DNA from: Roseateles sp.
GTDB taxonomy: Bacteria > Pseudomonadota > Gammaproteobacteria > Burkholderiales > Burkholderiaceae
Assembly (NCBI GenBank): GCA_019232985.1
Contig: JAFAMW010000039.1
Location: 1 to 64,000 of the forward strand
Direction: 5' to 3'
DNA: 64,000 nt
This document shows, piece by piece, positions 1 to 12,373 of the stretch. Under the pieces are notes generated by a model. That model did no database searches. It saw only the letters and a program-made list of their open reading frames with translations, and was not told where the DNA came from. The translations under genes and the position numbers were made by a program. The stretch's first letter is position 1. Each line of letters begins with the position of its first letter.

Positions 1-4242
<4,242 letters not shown>

Positions 4243-4274
4243 CCCCCTCACTTTTGACCGAACGAAGAGACCCC

Positions 4275-5969
4275 ATGCGCAAAGCTCTCATCGCCCTGGC
4301 CCTCGCCGCCGCCCTGCCGGGCGTCGCCCATGCCTCCTGGTGGAACGGCGACTGGACCGAGCGGGCCAAGATCACGCTCAACACCTCGGCCCAGGGCCTG
4401 GAGACCAAGCAGGCCGCCGCCCATGTCGCGGTCGCCGTGCGCCTGCACTCGGGCAACTTCGACTTCGCGGCGGCCAAGGAGGACGGCTCCGACCTGCGCG
4501 TCGTCGCGGCCGACGACAAGACGCCGCTGAAGTTCACGATCGAGCGCTTCGACAGCGTCAACGAGCTCGCCGTGCTGTGGGTCGACGTGCCGAGCGTGCT
4601 GCCGGGCAGCGACAAGAACGTTTTCTACGTCTACGGCGGCAACGCCAAGGCCGCGGCCGACGCGGGCACGGCCGGTGGCTTCGACGCGGCGACCGTCGCG
4701 GCCTTCCACTACAGCGACGCGGCCGCCGCCGGCGCGAGCGGCGCGATCAAGCCCGTGGCGCCGGTCGCGCTCGAGACCAACGGCCTGCTCGGCGGCGCCG
4801 CCAAGCTCGACGGCCAGGGCATCGAGTACCCGCTCGACGACAAGGCCGTCACGGCCGCGGGCGGCCAGCTCACGCTGAGCCTGTGGGTCAAGCTCGACGA
4901 CGTCGCGAAGGCGACGCTGATCGAGTGGGGCGGCCTCAGCGTCGCGCTCGCCGACGGCAAGCTCGTCGTGCACGGCGACGGCCGGGCCGAGGTCGCGGGC
5001 GGCGCGGTCGGCGCCGCGCACTGGACGCCCATCGCGCTGACGCTCGGCAACGGCAAGGCGACGCTGTACGTCGGCGGCGCCGAGGTCGCGCAGGGCGATA
5101 TGCCGACGCCGAAGCTCGGCACGAGCCTGCGCGTCGGCGCGGGCGCGCACGGCCTGCTCGACGAGCTCGAGGTCGCGGCGACGCTGCGCAGCCCCGAGTG
5201 GATCGCCGTGAGCACGGGCGCCCAGGGCGCCGAGAGCAAGCTCGTCGCGTCGCAGAAGGAAACCGCCGACAGCGCGAGCGCCGACAGCGGCGAAGGCGGC
5301 GGCTACATCGGCATCCTCGTCAAGAGCCTGACACCCGACGCGAAGGCCGTGATCGCGATCCTCGCGATCATGTTCGCCATCGCGGTCTGGGTCATGGTCA
5401 GCAAGAGCGTGTTCGTCGGCCGCGCCGACAAGGACAACCGCAGCTTCCTCGCGCGCTTCCGCGCGGCCGAGGAAGACCTGCTCAAGCTCTGCGCCGACGG
5501 CGCCCACCCCGACTCGCCGCTGTACCGCCTCTACGAGGCCGGCGTGCGCGAGCTCGCGAAGCGCCGCGTCGGCGAGGCCGGCAGCGCGCCGCTGTCGGGC
5601 GCGTCGATCGACGCCGTCAAGGCCGCCGTCGACGCCGACTTCGTGCGCGAGAACCACCGCCTGAACTCGAAGATGGTGCTGCTGACGATCGCGATCTCGG
5701 GCGGCCCGTTCCTCGGCCTGCTCGGCACCGTCGTCGGCGTGATGATCACCTTCGCCGCGATCGCGGCGGCCGGCGACGTCAACGTCAACGCGATCGCGCC
5801 GGGCATCGCCGCGGCGCTGCTCGCGACCGTCGCGGGCCTCGGCGTCGCGATCCCCTCGCTGTTCGGCTACAACTACCTCGCGGCCCGCATCAAGAACGTG
5901 ACGGCCGACATGCAGATCTTCGTCGACGAATTCATCACGCGCGTCGCCGAGATCTACGGCGCCCGCTAA
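4275..5969 (+). CDS. DUF2341/LamG-like periplasmic region fused to a MotA/TolQ/ExbB proton channel
   Basis: This 564-aa protein begins at ATG 4275 with a signal peptide (MRKALIALALAAALPGVAHA), 32 bases after the exoprotein stop. Residues ~22-150 match the DUF2341 type (SWWNGDWTERAKITL). Residues ~170-310 look like a LamG/concanavalin-type sandwich ending in DELEVAATLRSPEW. A first membrane helix (~358-380, IAILAIMFAIAVWVM) leads to an ExbB-like cytoplasmic part and two more helices containing GGPFLGLLGTVVGVM and AALLATVAGLGVAIP, the ExbB/TolQ signature. An ordinary ExbB is about 240 residues, so the ~330-residue periplasmic head is an addition. With the two ExbD and the TonB-like protein downstream it should form a proton-driven inner-membrane motor. 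The head is inferred to bind a glycan or a partner in the periplasm. Confidence 0.85.
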   Translation: MRKALIALALAAALPGVAHASWWNGDWTERAKITLNTSAQGLETKQAAAHVAVAVRLHSGNFDFAAAKEDGSDLRVVAADDKTPLKFTIERFDSVNELAVLWVDVPSVLPGSDKNVFYVYGGNAKAAADAGTAGGFDAATVAAFHYSDAAAAGASGAIKPVAPVALETNGLLGGAAKLDGQGIEYPLDDKAVTAAGGQLTLSLWVKLDDVAKATLIEWGGLSVALADGKLVVHGDGRAEVAGGAVGAAHWTPIALTLGNGKATLYVGGAEVAQGDMPTPKLGTSLRVGAGAHGLLDELEVAATLRSPEWIAVSTGAQGAESKLVASQKETADSASADSGEGGGYIGILVKSLTPDAKAVIAILAIMFAIAVWVMVSKSVFVGRADKDNRSFLARFRAAEEDLLKLCADGAHPDSPLYRLYEAGVRELAKRRVGEAGSAPLSGASIDAVKAAVDADFVRENHRLNSKMVLLTIAISGGPFLGLLGTVVGVMITFAAIAAAGDVNVNAIAPGIAAALLATVAGLGVAIPSLFGYNYLAARIKNVTADMQIFVDEFITRVAEIYGAR

Positions 5970-5980
5970 CAAGCCTTCGC

Positions 5981-5988
5981 AAAGGAGG
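5981..5988 (+). promoter_or_regulatory. Strong Shine-Dalgarno fixing a GTG start
   Basis: AAAGGAGG lies five bases before GTG 5994. It supports this non-ATG start for the first ExbD gene. Confidence 0.8.
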
Positions 5989-5993
5989 CTGCC

Positions 5994-6407
5994 GTGGCCG
6001 CCGACGTCAAGACCGACAACCAGCCCTACGACGACATCAACATCACGCCGATGCTCGATCTCGCCTACGTGCTGCTCGTGACCTTCATCATCCTCACGAC
6101 GGCCTCGGTGCAGGGCGTCAAGGTGCGCTCGCCGATCACGCTGGCGGCGAACAACCTCGCGCGGCCGCAGACGCGCGCGGTGACGATCACGGCCGAGGGC
6201 GCGGTCTACCTCGACGCCTATCCGGTCGACATGGCGCAGCTGCGCACGACGCTGGCGCAGTACAAGGCCGCGAACCCGAACCTGCCGGTCGTGCTCAAGG
6301 CCGACGCGGCGGCCCAGTACGACAAGGTCATGGAAGTGCTCGAGACGGTGAAGTCGCTCGACATCACCGAGATCGGCCTCGTGACCAAGCGCGCGACCGC
6401 GGGCTGA
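5994..6407 (+). CDS. ExbD/TolR-family protein (first of two)
   Basis: This 137-aa protein has one membrane helix after a short cytoplasmic tail. The segment INITPMLDLAYVLLVTFIIL carries the conserved aspartate (Asp22 here, equivalent to Asp25 of E. coli ExbD) that takes part in proton transfer. A small periplasmic domain follows. The GTG start is chosen because of the near-perfect ribosome site just upstream. It sits 24 bases after the ExbB-fusion gene and 16 bases before a second exbD, so co-translation and assembly into one motor are likely. Ton systems with two ExbD proteins are known, for example in Xanthomonas. Confidence 0.9.
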   Translation: MAADVKTDNQPYDDINITPMLDLAYVLLVTFIILTTASVQGVKVRSPITLAANNLARPQTRAVTITAEGAVYLDAYPVDMAQLRTTLAQYKAANPNLPVVLKADAAAQYDKVMEVLETVKSLDITEIGLVTKRATAG

Positions 6408-6423
6408 AGCGACCGGAACCGCC

Positions 6424-6825
6424 ATGCAAGTCAATACCGACGCCAAGCCCTACGACACGATCAACGTGACGCCGATGCTCGACCTCGCCTACGTGCTGCT
6501 CGTCGTGTTCATCCTGATGACGACGGCCTCGGTCCAGGGCCTGTCGATCACGCTGCCCAAGCCGAGCAACAAGCCGAGCATCGAGCACCACGAGCTCAAC
6601 GTCGTCCAGGTCATGCCCGACGGCGCGCTGCTGCTCAACGGCGCGGCGCTCAGCATCGCCGAGCTCGAGAGCCAGCTGCAGGCCGCGCATGGCCGCGACG
6701 CGCAGATGACCGTCGCGATCAAGGGCAGCGCGCGCGCGCATTACGACGGCGTCGTCGCGGTCGTCGACCTGTGCAACAAGCTCCAGGTCAATATGGCCCT
6801 GGTCACTTCAAGAATCGGAACGTGA
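6424..6825 (+). CDS. ExbD/TolR-family protein (second of two)
   Basis: This 133-aa paralogue of the preceding protein has the same layout: a short N-terminus, NVTPMLDLAYVLLVVFILMT with the proton-path aspartate at residue 20, then a periplasmic domain (~45-133). The two ExbD share the membrane helix but differ clearly in the periplasmic part, which suggests a heteromeric motor or two different contacts. The stop at 6823-6825 is two bases before the ATG of the TonB-like gene. Confidence 0.9.
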   Translation: MQVNTDAKPYDTINVTPMLDLAYVLLVVFILMTTASVQGLSITLPKPSNKPSIEHHELNVVQVMPDGALLLNGAALSIAELESQLQAAHGRDAQMTVAIKGSARAHYDGVVAVVDLCNKLQVNMALVTSRIGT

Positions 6826-6827
6826 CG

Positions 6828-7517
6828 ATGGGTACTGAAGCCAAGAAGGGCAAGAAGTCCTGGCTGCCCGGGGCCCTCGTCGTGCTCGCGCTGCTCGTGC
6901 TGTTCGCCGGCGGCGGCTGGTGGCTGTCGCACCTGAAGGGCGGGGCGGGGCCGAAGCGCCAGGTCGCACGCATCGCGCTGCTGCCCGACACGCCGCCGCC
7001 CCCGCCGCCCAAGGAAGAGAAGAAGCCCGAGCCGCCCAAGCAGGAGCCCAAGCAGCCGGTCCCGCAAGAGCAGCCCAAGCAGGTCGAGGCGCCCAAGGCG
7101 CCCGAGCCGATCAAGATGGAGGGCGCGGCCGGCCAGGGCAGCAGCGCCTTCGCGGCCGGCGGCGTGAACCACGAATACCAGGGCGGCCCGGCCGTCAGCG
7201 GCGGCACCGGCGGCAGCGGCACGGGCTCGGACCGCGCCCAGGAGCGCTTCTTCGCGAACACCGCGCGCCAGCAGCTCCACGACGAGATCGAGCGCCGCCT
7301 CAAGGGCGAGGACGCGCAGCTGATCGCGGTCTTCGCGATCTGGGTCGCGAAGGACGGCGCGATCGAGCGCTACGAGCTCACGCCCTCGGACAACCCGCAC
7401 AACGACGCGGCGCTGCGCGCCGCGCTCGACGAGACCATGCACGAATTCAAGCTGCCGCCGCCGCCGGCGCTCACGCAGCCGCTGCGCTTCAAGCTCAGCG
7501 TGCGGCCGCAGGCCTGA
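6828..7517 (+). CDS. TonB-like energy transducer
   Basis: This 229-aa protein has the TonB plan. There is a short basic N-terminus, one membrane helix (~13-35, PGALVVLALLVLFAGGGWWL), then a Pro/Lys/Glu-rich rod (~47-95, TPPPPPPKEEKKPEPPKQEP). A Gly/Ser-rich spacer follows, and a C-terminal globular domain (~145-229) with FAIWVAKDGAIERYEL resembles the TonB C-terminal fold. ATG 6828 is chosen over an in-frame upstream ATG at 6771 that would overlap exbD by 55 bases. Position in the operon implies that it links this motor to an outer-membrane partner, possibly the porin-like protein next door or the exoprotein transporter. It is unlike a general TonB in having the glycine-rich spacer. Confidence 0.85.
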   Translation: MGTEAKKGKKSWLPGALVVLALLVLFAGGGWWLSHLKGGAGPKRQVARIALLPDTPPPPPPKEEKKPEPPKQEPKQPVPQEQPKQVEAPKAPEPIKMEGAAGQGSSAFAAGGVNHEYQGGPAVSGGTGGSGTGSDRAQERFFANTARQQLHDEIERRLKGEDAQLIAVFAIWVAKDGAIERYELTPSDNPHNDAALRAALDETMHEFKLPPPPALTQPLRFKLSVRPQA

Positions 7518-7560
7518 CGCGACGCTCAGCTCCCCGATTGATCCTCAATTCCCGACCGCC

Positions 7561-9276
7561 ATGAAACCGACCCTTTGCAAGACCCACCGCCTGCGCCTGA
7601 GCGTCGCCGCGCTCGGCTGCGCGCTGCTCGCCGGCACCGCCCACGCGCAGGACAGCGAGAAGCAGGAACTCGCGCGCCTGCGCGCGACGACCCAGGCGCT
7701 GATCGAGGCGCTCGTGAACCAGGGCCTGCTCACGCGCGAGCGCGCCGACGCGATCCTCGCCCAGGCGAGCGCGGCCGGCGCCGCCGCGGCGCAGCAGGCC
7801 GCGCCCGACACCGCGGTGGCCACGGCGGCGCCTGCGGCACCCGCAGGCGCGGCGAGCGCGCCGCAGAAGGTGCTGCGCATCCCCTACGTGCCCGAGACCG
7901 TGCGCAAGCAGATGGCCGACGAGATCCGCACCGAGGTGCTCGCCCAGGCGCGCAGCGAGCGCTGGGGCGACCCGGGCGCCTTGCCCGACTGGCTCGGCCG
8001 CCTGACGATCGCCGGCGACCTGCGCGTGCGCGGCGAGGGCGACTACTTCGCGAACACCAACATCCCGGCCTACGACTACCGCGCGCAGACGAGCTCGCCG
8101 GCCTGGTCGCCCGATCTCGCGAACACGACGGCGGACACGAGCCGCATGACGCTGCGCGCGCGCCTCGGCGTGGCCGCGAAACTGAGCGACCAGCTCGACG
8201 CGACGGTCCGCGTCTCGACCGGCAACAGCACGAGCGGCCCGACCTCGACCTCGCAGACGCTCGGCAGCGACTTCAACAAGTACAGCCTCGTGCTCGACCG
8301 CGCGTGGCTCGACTGGCGCCCGCTCGACGCGCTCGCGCTCGACCTCGGCCGCATGCCCTCGCCGTTCTACAACACCGACCTGAGCTGGGCCGACGACCTC
8401 TCGTTCGACGGCCTTGCCACCAAGCTCAAGGCGCCGTTCGGCGCGAGCGGCGACAACCGGCTGTTCGCGACGCTCGGCGCGTTCCCGCTCGAATACGGCA
8501 GCCTCGGCGCGTCGACGAACAAGTGGCTGCTCGGCGCGCAGCTCGGCGGCGCGGCGCGCATCGCCGGCGGCGTCAAGGCCAAGTTCGGCGTTGCGCTCTA
8601 CGACTTCCGCAAGGTCGAGGGCCGCCGCGAAACCGATCCGCCGCCGAGCGGCGCGCTCGCCGGCACCGTGCCCTACTTCGTCAGCCAGTACGCGCCGAGC
8701 TGGCGCCTCAAGGGCAATACGCTGATCGCGCTGAACGACCCGACGAGCACGGCCGCGCCGGTCTGGGGCCTCGCGTCGAAATTCCGCCCGTTCGACCTCA
8801 CGCTCGGCGTCGACATCGACGCGTTCGCGCCGGTGCTCGTCAAGCTCAGCGGCGACTTCATCAAGAACACCGCGTTCAACCTCGCCGACATCGAGCAGCG
8901 CGCGGGCGTCACGCTGACCCAGCTCTACCCGAAGACGCGCGCCGCGCAGTTCCGCGTCGACGTCGGCGCCGACGCGATCCATCAGCGCGGCGACTGGCAG
9001 GCCTTCACGGCCTACCGCTACTTCGAGCGCGACGCCTGGGTCGACGGCTTCACCGACACGACCTGGAACCTCGGCGGCACCAATTACAAGGGCTGGACGC
9101 TGGGCCTGAACGTCGGGCTCGACCGCGACTTCTGGCTCGGCGCACGCTGGACCGCCACGCACAACCTCGACGACGGCGTGCGCTTCACCGACCCGAGCGG
9201 TGCGAGCGTCGGCACGATGAGCAACGCGCCGCTGCGCATCGACGTGCTGCAGCTCGAAATGAACGCGCGCTTCTAA
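7561..9276 (+). CDS. Putative outer-membrane porin with N-terminal helical segment
   Basis: This 571-aa protein has a signal peptide (cleavage after ...LLAGTAHAQ). A helix-forming stretch (~31-65, including ELARLRATTQALIEALVNQG) and an Ala-rich linker (~62-100) come next. From ~145 a beta-barrel pattern with alternating polar/aromatic strands runs to a C-terminal phenylalanine (LQLEMNARF), the usual outer-membrane insertion signal. It looks like the 'putative porin' (Porin_5-like) family. It lies 43 bases after the TonB-like gene. No TonB plug domain is visible, so if it is the Ton partner the contact must be unusual; it might equally be an anchor or export pore for the exoprotein. Confidence 0.75.
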   Translation: MKPTLCKTHRLRLSVAALGCALLAGTAHAQDSEKQELARLRATTQALIEALVNQGLLTRERADAILAQASAAGAAAAQQAAPDTAVATAAPAAPAGAASAPQKVLRIPYVPETVRKQMADEIRTEVLAQARSERWGDPGALPDWLGRLTIAGDLRVRGEGDYFANTNIPAYDYRAQTSSPAWSPDLANTTADTSRMTLRARLGVAAKLSDQLDATVRVSTGNSTSGPTSTSQTLGSDFNKYSLVLDRAWLDWRPLDALALDLGRMPSPFYNTDLSWADDLSFDGLATKLKAPFGASGDNRLFATLGAFPLEYGSLGASTNKWLLGAQLGGAARIAGGVKAKFGVALYDFRKVEGRRETDPPPSGALAGTVPYFVSQYAPSWRLKGNTLIALNDPTSTAAPVWGLASKFRPFDLTLGVDIDAFAPVLVKLSGDFIKNTAFNLADIEQRAGVTLTQLYPKTRAAQFRVDVGADAIHQRGDWQAFTAYRYFERDAWVDGFTDTTWNLGGTNYKGWTLGLNVGLDRDFWLGARWTATHNLDDGVRFTDPSGASVGTMSNAPLRIDVLQLEMNARF

Positions 9277-9286
9277 GGAACGATCG

Positions 9287-9940
9287 ATGAAGACCCGTTA
9301 CGCCCCGCTGCCGCGACTGCTCGCCGGCCTGCTGCTCGGTGCCGCGCTCGCGACGGCCGCGCAGGCCGACGACGACGCCCACGCGTCCAAGGAGCGCGAG
9401 GCGCTGCGCCGCGCCCAGAGCGCGCTGCGCACGATGACCGAGGAGCGCGACGGCCTGCAGGCCGACAAGGCCAAGCTGGCCCAGGACAAGGACCGCCTCG
9501 ACCGCGAGCTCGCGGCCGCGCGCAGCGGCGGCCAGGCCGCCGCCGCACATCTCCAGCAGGCCGAGCAGCGCGCGGCTGCGCTGCAGGCCCAGCTCGACGC
9601 CGCACAGGCCGCTGCGAAGGCCGCCGACGCGGCCGCCGCACAGCAGGTCGCCGAGCTGCAGGGCCAGCTCCAGGCCGCGCGCCGCGAGAGCGCCGAGCGC
9701 CTGCAGACCGCGCGGTCCTTGAGCGCGCTGCTCGAGCGCAGCACGACGCTGCTGGCCGCCGACGAGGACAAGAACCGCAAGCTCTACGCGATCGGCGAGG
9801 ACCTGCTCAAGCGCTACCAGAGTCGCCCGCGCGTCGACACCGCGCTGCTCGGCGACCCGCTGCTGGGCCTTGTCGACGTGCGCTACGCCAGCGAGGCCGA
9901 GGACATCCGCGGCAAGATGGCGCAGCAGCAGATTCGTTGA
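9287..9940 (+). CDS. Secreted coiled-coil protein of unknown function
   Basis: This 217-aa protein has a signal peptide (about residues 1-28, ending ATAAQA). A long Ala/Gln/Glu-rich coiled coil (~35-150, heptad-like: EREALRRAQSALRTMTEERD) follows, then a compact C-terminal segment with LYAIGEDLLKRYQSR and VDVRYASEAEDIRGKM. The start follows the porin stop by 10 bases, so it is the last gene of the adhesin/Ton operon. It is probably periplasmic and may bridge the motor and the outer membrane, but that is inference. I do not recognise a named family with certainty. Confidence 0.65.
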   Translation: MKTRYAPLPRLLAGLLLGAALATAAQADDDAHASKEREALRRAQSALRTMTEERDGLQADKAKLAQDKDRLDRELAAARSGGQAAAAHLQQAEQRAAALQAQLDAAQAAAKAADAAAAQQVAELQGQLQAARRESAERLQTARSLSALLERSTTLLAADEDKNRKLYAIGEDLLKRYQSRPRVDTALLGDPLLGLVDVRYASEAEDIRGKMAQQQIR

Positions 9941-10066
9941 CGCGAACGCAAGCCGGCGGACGCGACCCGCCCCCGCTGTTGCGCAGGAAACCAACGCGCC
10001 GGCGCGAGCGGGCATCAAGTTCGTGACCTCCGGCACGCCCATCGCAGTCCGTCAAGAAACCGACAC

Positions 10067-10084
10067 ATACGTTGCACAACGTAT
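10067..10084. promoter_or_regulatory. Operator-like inverted repeat upstream of the sia operon
   Basis: ATACGTTG-CA-CAACGTAT is an 8+8 perfect inverted repeat with a 2-base spacer, 54 bases before the phosphatase start, in an otherwise unremarkable 197-base intergenic region (9941-10137). It has the size of a dimeric repressor or activator site. No regulator is assigned and no clear -10/-35 was found. Confidence 0.4.
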
Positions 10085-10137
10085 CCCTACGCTGGCGGAC
10101 TCATCTTTGATTCCAACCGTGCAGGAACAGCATCGTG

Positions 10138-11373
10138 ATGTCCACCGAAGCGCTTGCCGCGCCGCCCTGGCGGCCCGAGGTCCGGTTCAGCCAGCCCGTC
10201 GCGGCTGACCTGGCCCAGGCCTGCGTCGCCGTCTCGCCCGAGCACACCAACGCGCAGGTCTACGAGCTGCTGGGTCGCCACCGCGATCTCGGCAGCCTGC
10301 CGGTGCTCGAGGACGGCCGCCCGATCGGGCTGATCAACCGCACGCTGTTCCTGTCGCAGATCTCCAAGCCCTTCTACAAGGAGCTGTTCGAGAAGAAGAG
10401 CTGCATCGCGTTCATGGACAAGGCGCCGCTGATCGTCGAGGCCGCGACGACGATCGAGCAGCTCGCGCTGCTGACCGTCGAGTCGGGCGAGAAGGCGCTC
10501 GCCGACGGCTTCCTCGTCGTCGAGCAGGGCCAGTTCAAGGGCATCGGCTACGGGCTCGAGCTGATGCGCGTGATCGCCGAGGTCCAGGCCGAGCGCAATC
10601 GCCAGCTGATGCAGAGCATCGAGTACGCGAGCGTGATCCAGCGCTCGATGCTCAGCGTTTCGGCGGCCGCGCTGGGCCGCCGCCTCAGCGACGCGAGCCT
10701 GATCTGGGAGCCGCGCGACACGGTCGGCGGCGATTTCTACCACTTCGTCGACTACCCGGGCGGCTGGTTCGCGGCGGTCGCCGACTGCACGGGCCACGGC
10801 GTGCCCGGCGCGTTCCTCACGCTGATCGCCTACTCGGCGCTGAGCCAGGCCCTCGACAAGCACGGCCCGCAGGACCCGGCCCACCTGATGGGCGAGGTCA
10901 GCCGCAGCATCAAGGCCGCGCTGGGCCAGGCGGACGCGGCGAACGCGGCGTCCAACGACGGCCTCGACGCCGCCTTCCTCTGGTACGACGCGGCGGCGGG
11001 CCGCGTCAGCTACGCGGGCGCGCGCACGCCGCTGCTGCTGCTCGAGCCGGGCCAGGCCGGCGTCGAGATCGTCGACGCCGACCGCGTCGGCCTCGGCTAC
11101 ACCGACACGCCCGACGACGCGCGCTGGACCTGCAAGCAGTTCGAGCTGCGCCCGGGCTCGATCCTGATGGCCTGCACCGACGGCCTGATCGACCAGATCG
11201 GCGGCGCGCGCAGCATCGCGTTCGGCAAGCGCCGCCTGCGCGACGCGCTGCTCAAGCACCGCGAGCTGCCGATGGCCCAGCTCGGCGAAGCGCTGATGCG
11301 CGAGTTCGCCGCCTACCAGGGCGAGCAGCGCCGTCGCGACGACCTCACGCTGTTCGGCCTGCGCCTGAATTGA
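10138..11373 (+). CDS. siaA: SiaA-like PP2C/SpoIIE phosphatase with N-terminal CBS-type domain
   Basis: This 411-aa protein has an N-terminal ~130 residues with the pattern of a CBS pair (NAQVYELLGRHRDLGSLPVL; ADGFLVVEQGQFKGIGYG). A helical linker (~140-165) leads to a SpoIIE/PPM phosphatase domain (~180-411) with the metal-site motifs VGGDFYHF, ADCTGHGVPGAF and DDLTLFGL. In Pseudomonas aeruginosa SiaA dephosphorylates SiaC, and the three following genes match SiaB, SiaC and SiaD. There SiaA is a membrane HAMP protein. Here there is no membrane helix and the sensory part looks CBS-like, so the input signal should be cytoplasmic. GTG 10135 is a possible start one codon earlier. Confidence 0.85.
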   Translation: MSTEALAAPPWRPEVRFSQPVAADLAQACVAVSPEHTNAQVYELLGRHRDLGSLPVLEDGRPIGLINRTLFLSQISKPFYKELFEKKSCIAFMDKAPLIVEAATTIEQLALLTVESGEKALADGFLVVEQGQFKGIGYGLELMRVIAEVQAERNRQLMQSIEYASVIQRSMLSVSAAALGRRLSDASLIWEPRDTVGGDFYHFVDYPGGWFAAVADCTGHGVPGAFLTLIAYSALSQALDKHGPQDPAHLMGEVSRSIKAALGQADAANAASNDGLDAAFLWYDAAAGRVSYAGARTPLLLLEPGQAGVEIVDADRVGLGYTDTPDDARWTCKQFELRPGSILMACTDGLIDQIGGARSIAFGKRRLRDALLKHRELPMAQLGEALMREFAAYQGEQRRRDDLTLFGLRLN

Positions 11374-11387
11374 ACTCGACCTACCCC

Positions 11388-11954
11388 ATGGACCCCAATA
11401 CCTACGACCAATACCGCGAGTTCTGCGAGCTCGCGCGCCGCAAGCGCGTGATCTTCTACTACGTCGGCTACTTCTCGCAGAACATCGTCACGGCGATGTC
11501 CGAGGCCGTGCGCCTGCGCCTCGAGCAGTCGGGCGCGGCCGGGCCGACGCGCCGGCGCCTGTTCTCCTGCTTCGTCGAGATGGCGCAGAACATCATCCAT
11601 TACTCGTCCGACGCGCTGACCCCGCCCGCGCAGGACGACAAGGAGCTGCGCCACGGCTCGGTGTGCATCGGCACCGACCCCGAGGGCCGCTACTTCCTGC
11701 TCTGCTCGAATCCGATCCAGGTCGACCTCGCCGAGACGCTGCGCGAGCGCCTGGAGACCCTGCGCACGATGACGCTCGAGGAGATCAAGGCGAGCTACCG
11801 CGAGTCGCTGCGCGCCGAGACGCCCGAGGAAAGCAAGGGCGCGGGCCTGGGCTTCCTGACGATGGCGCGCGACGCGAGCGAACCGCTCGAGTTCGAGTTC
11901 CAGACGACCGAGGACCCGGCGACGGCCATGTTCTTCCTCAAGACCACCATCTAA
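11388..11954 (+). CDS. siaB: SiaB-family protein kinase
   Basis: This 188-aa protein resembles SiaB, a GHKL-like Ser/Thr kinase that phosphorylates SiaC. FCELARRKRVIFYYVGYFSQ, the helix FSCFVEMAQNIIHYS (N-box-like, with Glu and Asn) and the glycine-rich GAGLGFLTMARDAS fit an anti-sigma-type kinase fold. ATG 11388 is used; an in-frame TTG at 11370 overlaps the phosphatase stop and is less likely. Its place between the phosphatase and the DUF1987 gene is the strongest evidence for the name. Confidence 0.85.
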   Translation: MDPNTYDQYREFCELARRKRVIFYYVGYFSQNIVTAMSEAVRLRLEQSGAAGPTRRRLFSCFVEMAQNIIHYSSDALTPPAQDDKELRHGSVCIGTDPEGRYFLLCSNPIQVDLAETLRERLETLRTMTLEEIKASYRESLRAETPEESKGAGLGFLTMARDASEPLEFEFQTTEDPATAMFFLKTTI

Positions 11955-11973
11955 GATTGCTGGGAGTCCGCAT

Positions 11974-12363
11974 ATGAACCCACTGCACATCCCCGCGACG
12001 GCCAGTTCGCCCGAGGTCGAGTTCCGCTTCGATGCCCACGCGCTGTCGCTGCGTGGCGAGTCCTACCCCGAGAACGCCGCGGCCTTCTACGGCCCCGTGA
12101 TCGCGGCGCTGCGCGAGTTCCTCGCGCTGCCCGACCAGGACCGCACGCTGCAGGTCGAGGTCGCGCTGACCTACTTCAACAGCTCGAGCACGAAGATGCT
12201 GTTCACGCTGTTCGACCTGCTCGACGTGTCGGCCGGCACGGGCCGCCGTGTCTCGCTGCACTGGCTGCACGACCCCGAGGACGACACGATCCGCGAATTC
12301 GGCGAAGAGCTGATGGCCGACTTCCAGAATCTCGAGATCAAGCTCCGTGCTGTCGGTGCCTGA
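11974..12363 (+). CDS. siaC: SiaC-type DUF1987 partner-switch protein
   Basis: This 129-aa protein is of the DUF1987/SiaC type, close to the usual ~126 residues. In P. aeruginosa unphosphorylated SiaC binds and activates the diguanylate cyclase SiaD, and phosphorylation on one threonine blocks this. The motif YFNSSSTKMLFTLFDLLD is present, and Thr73 in NSSSTK is the likely phosphosite. The C-terminus overlaps the region just upstream of the cyclase gene, consistent with coupled translation. Confidence 0.88.
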   Translation: MNPLHIPATASSPEVEFRFDAHALSLRGESYPENAAAFYGPVIAALREFLALPDQDRTLQVEVALTYFNSSSTKMLFTLFDLLDVSAGTGRRVSLHWLHDPEDDTIREFGEELMADFQNLEIKLRAVGA

Positions 12364-12373
12364 GCCCCCGGTG

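Noticed and set aside
7561..9276. TonB-dependent receptor
   Set aside because: There is no plug domain or TonB box; the protein has a helical N-terminus and a simple barrel.
10138..11373. SpoIIE/RsbU of a sigma-B pathway
   Set aside because: No sigma factor or anti-sigma gene is adjacent; the neighbours match the SiaB/C/D set instead.
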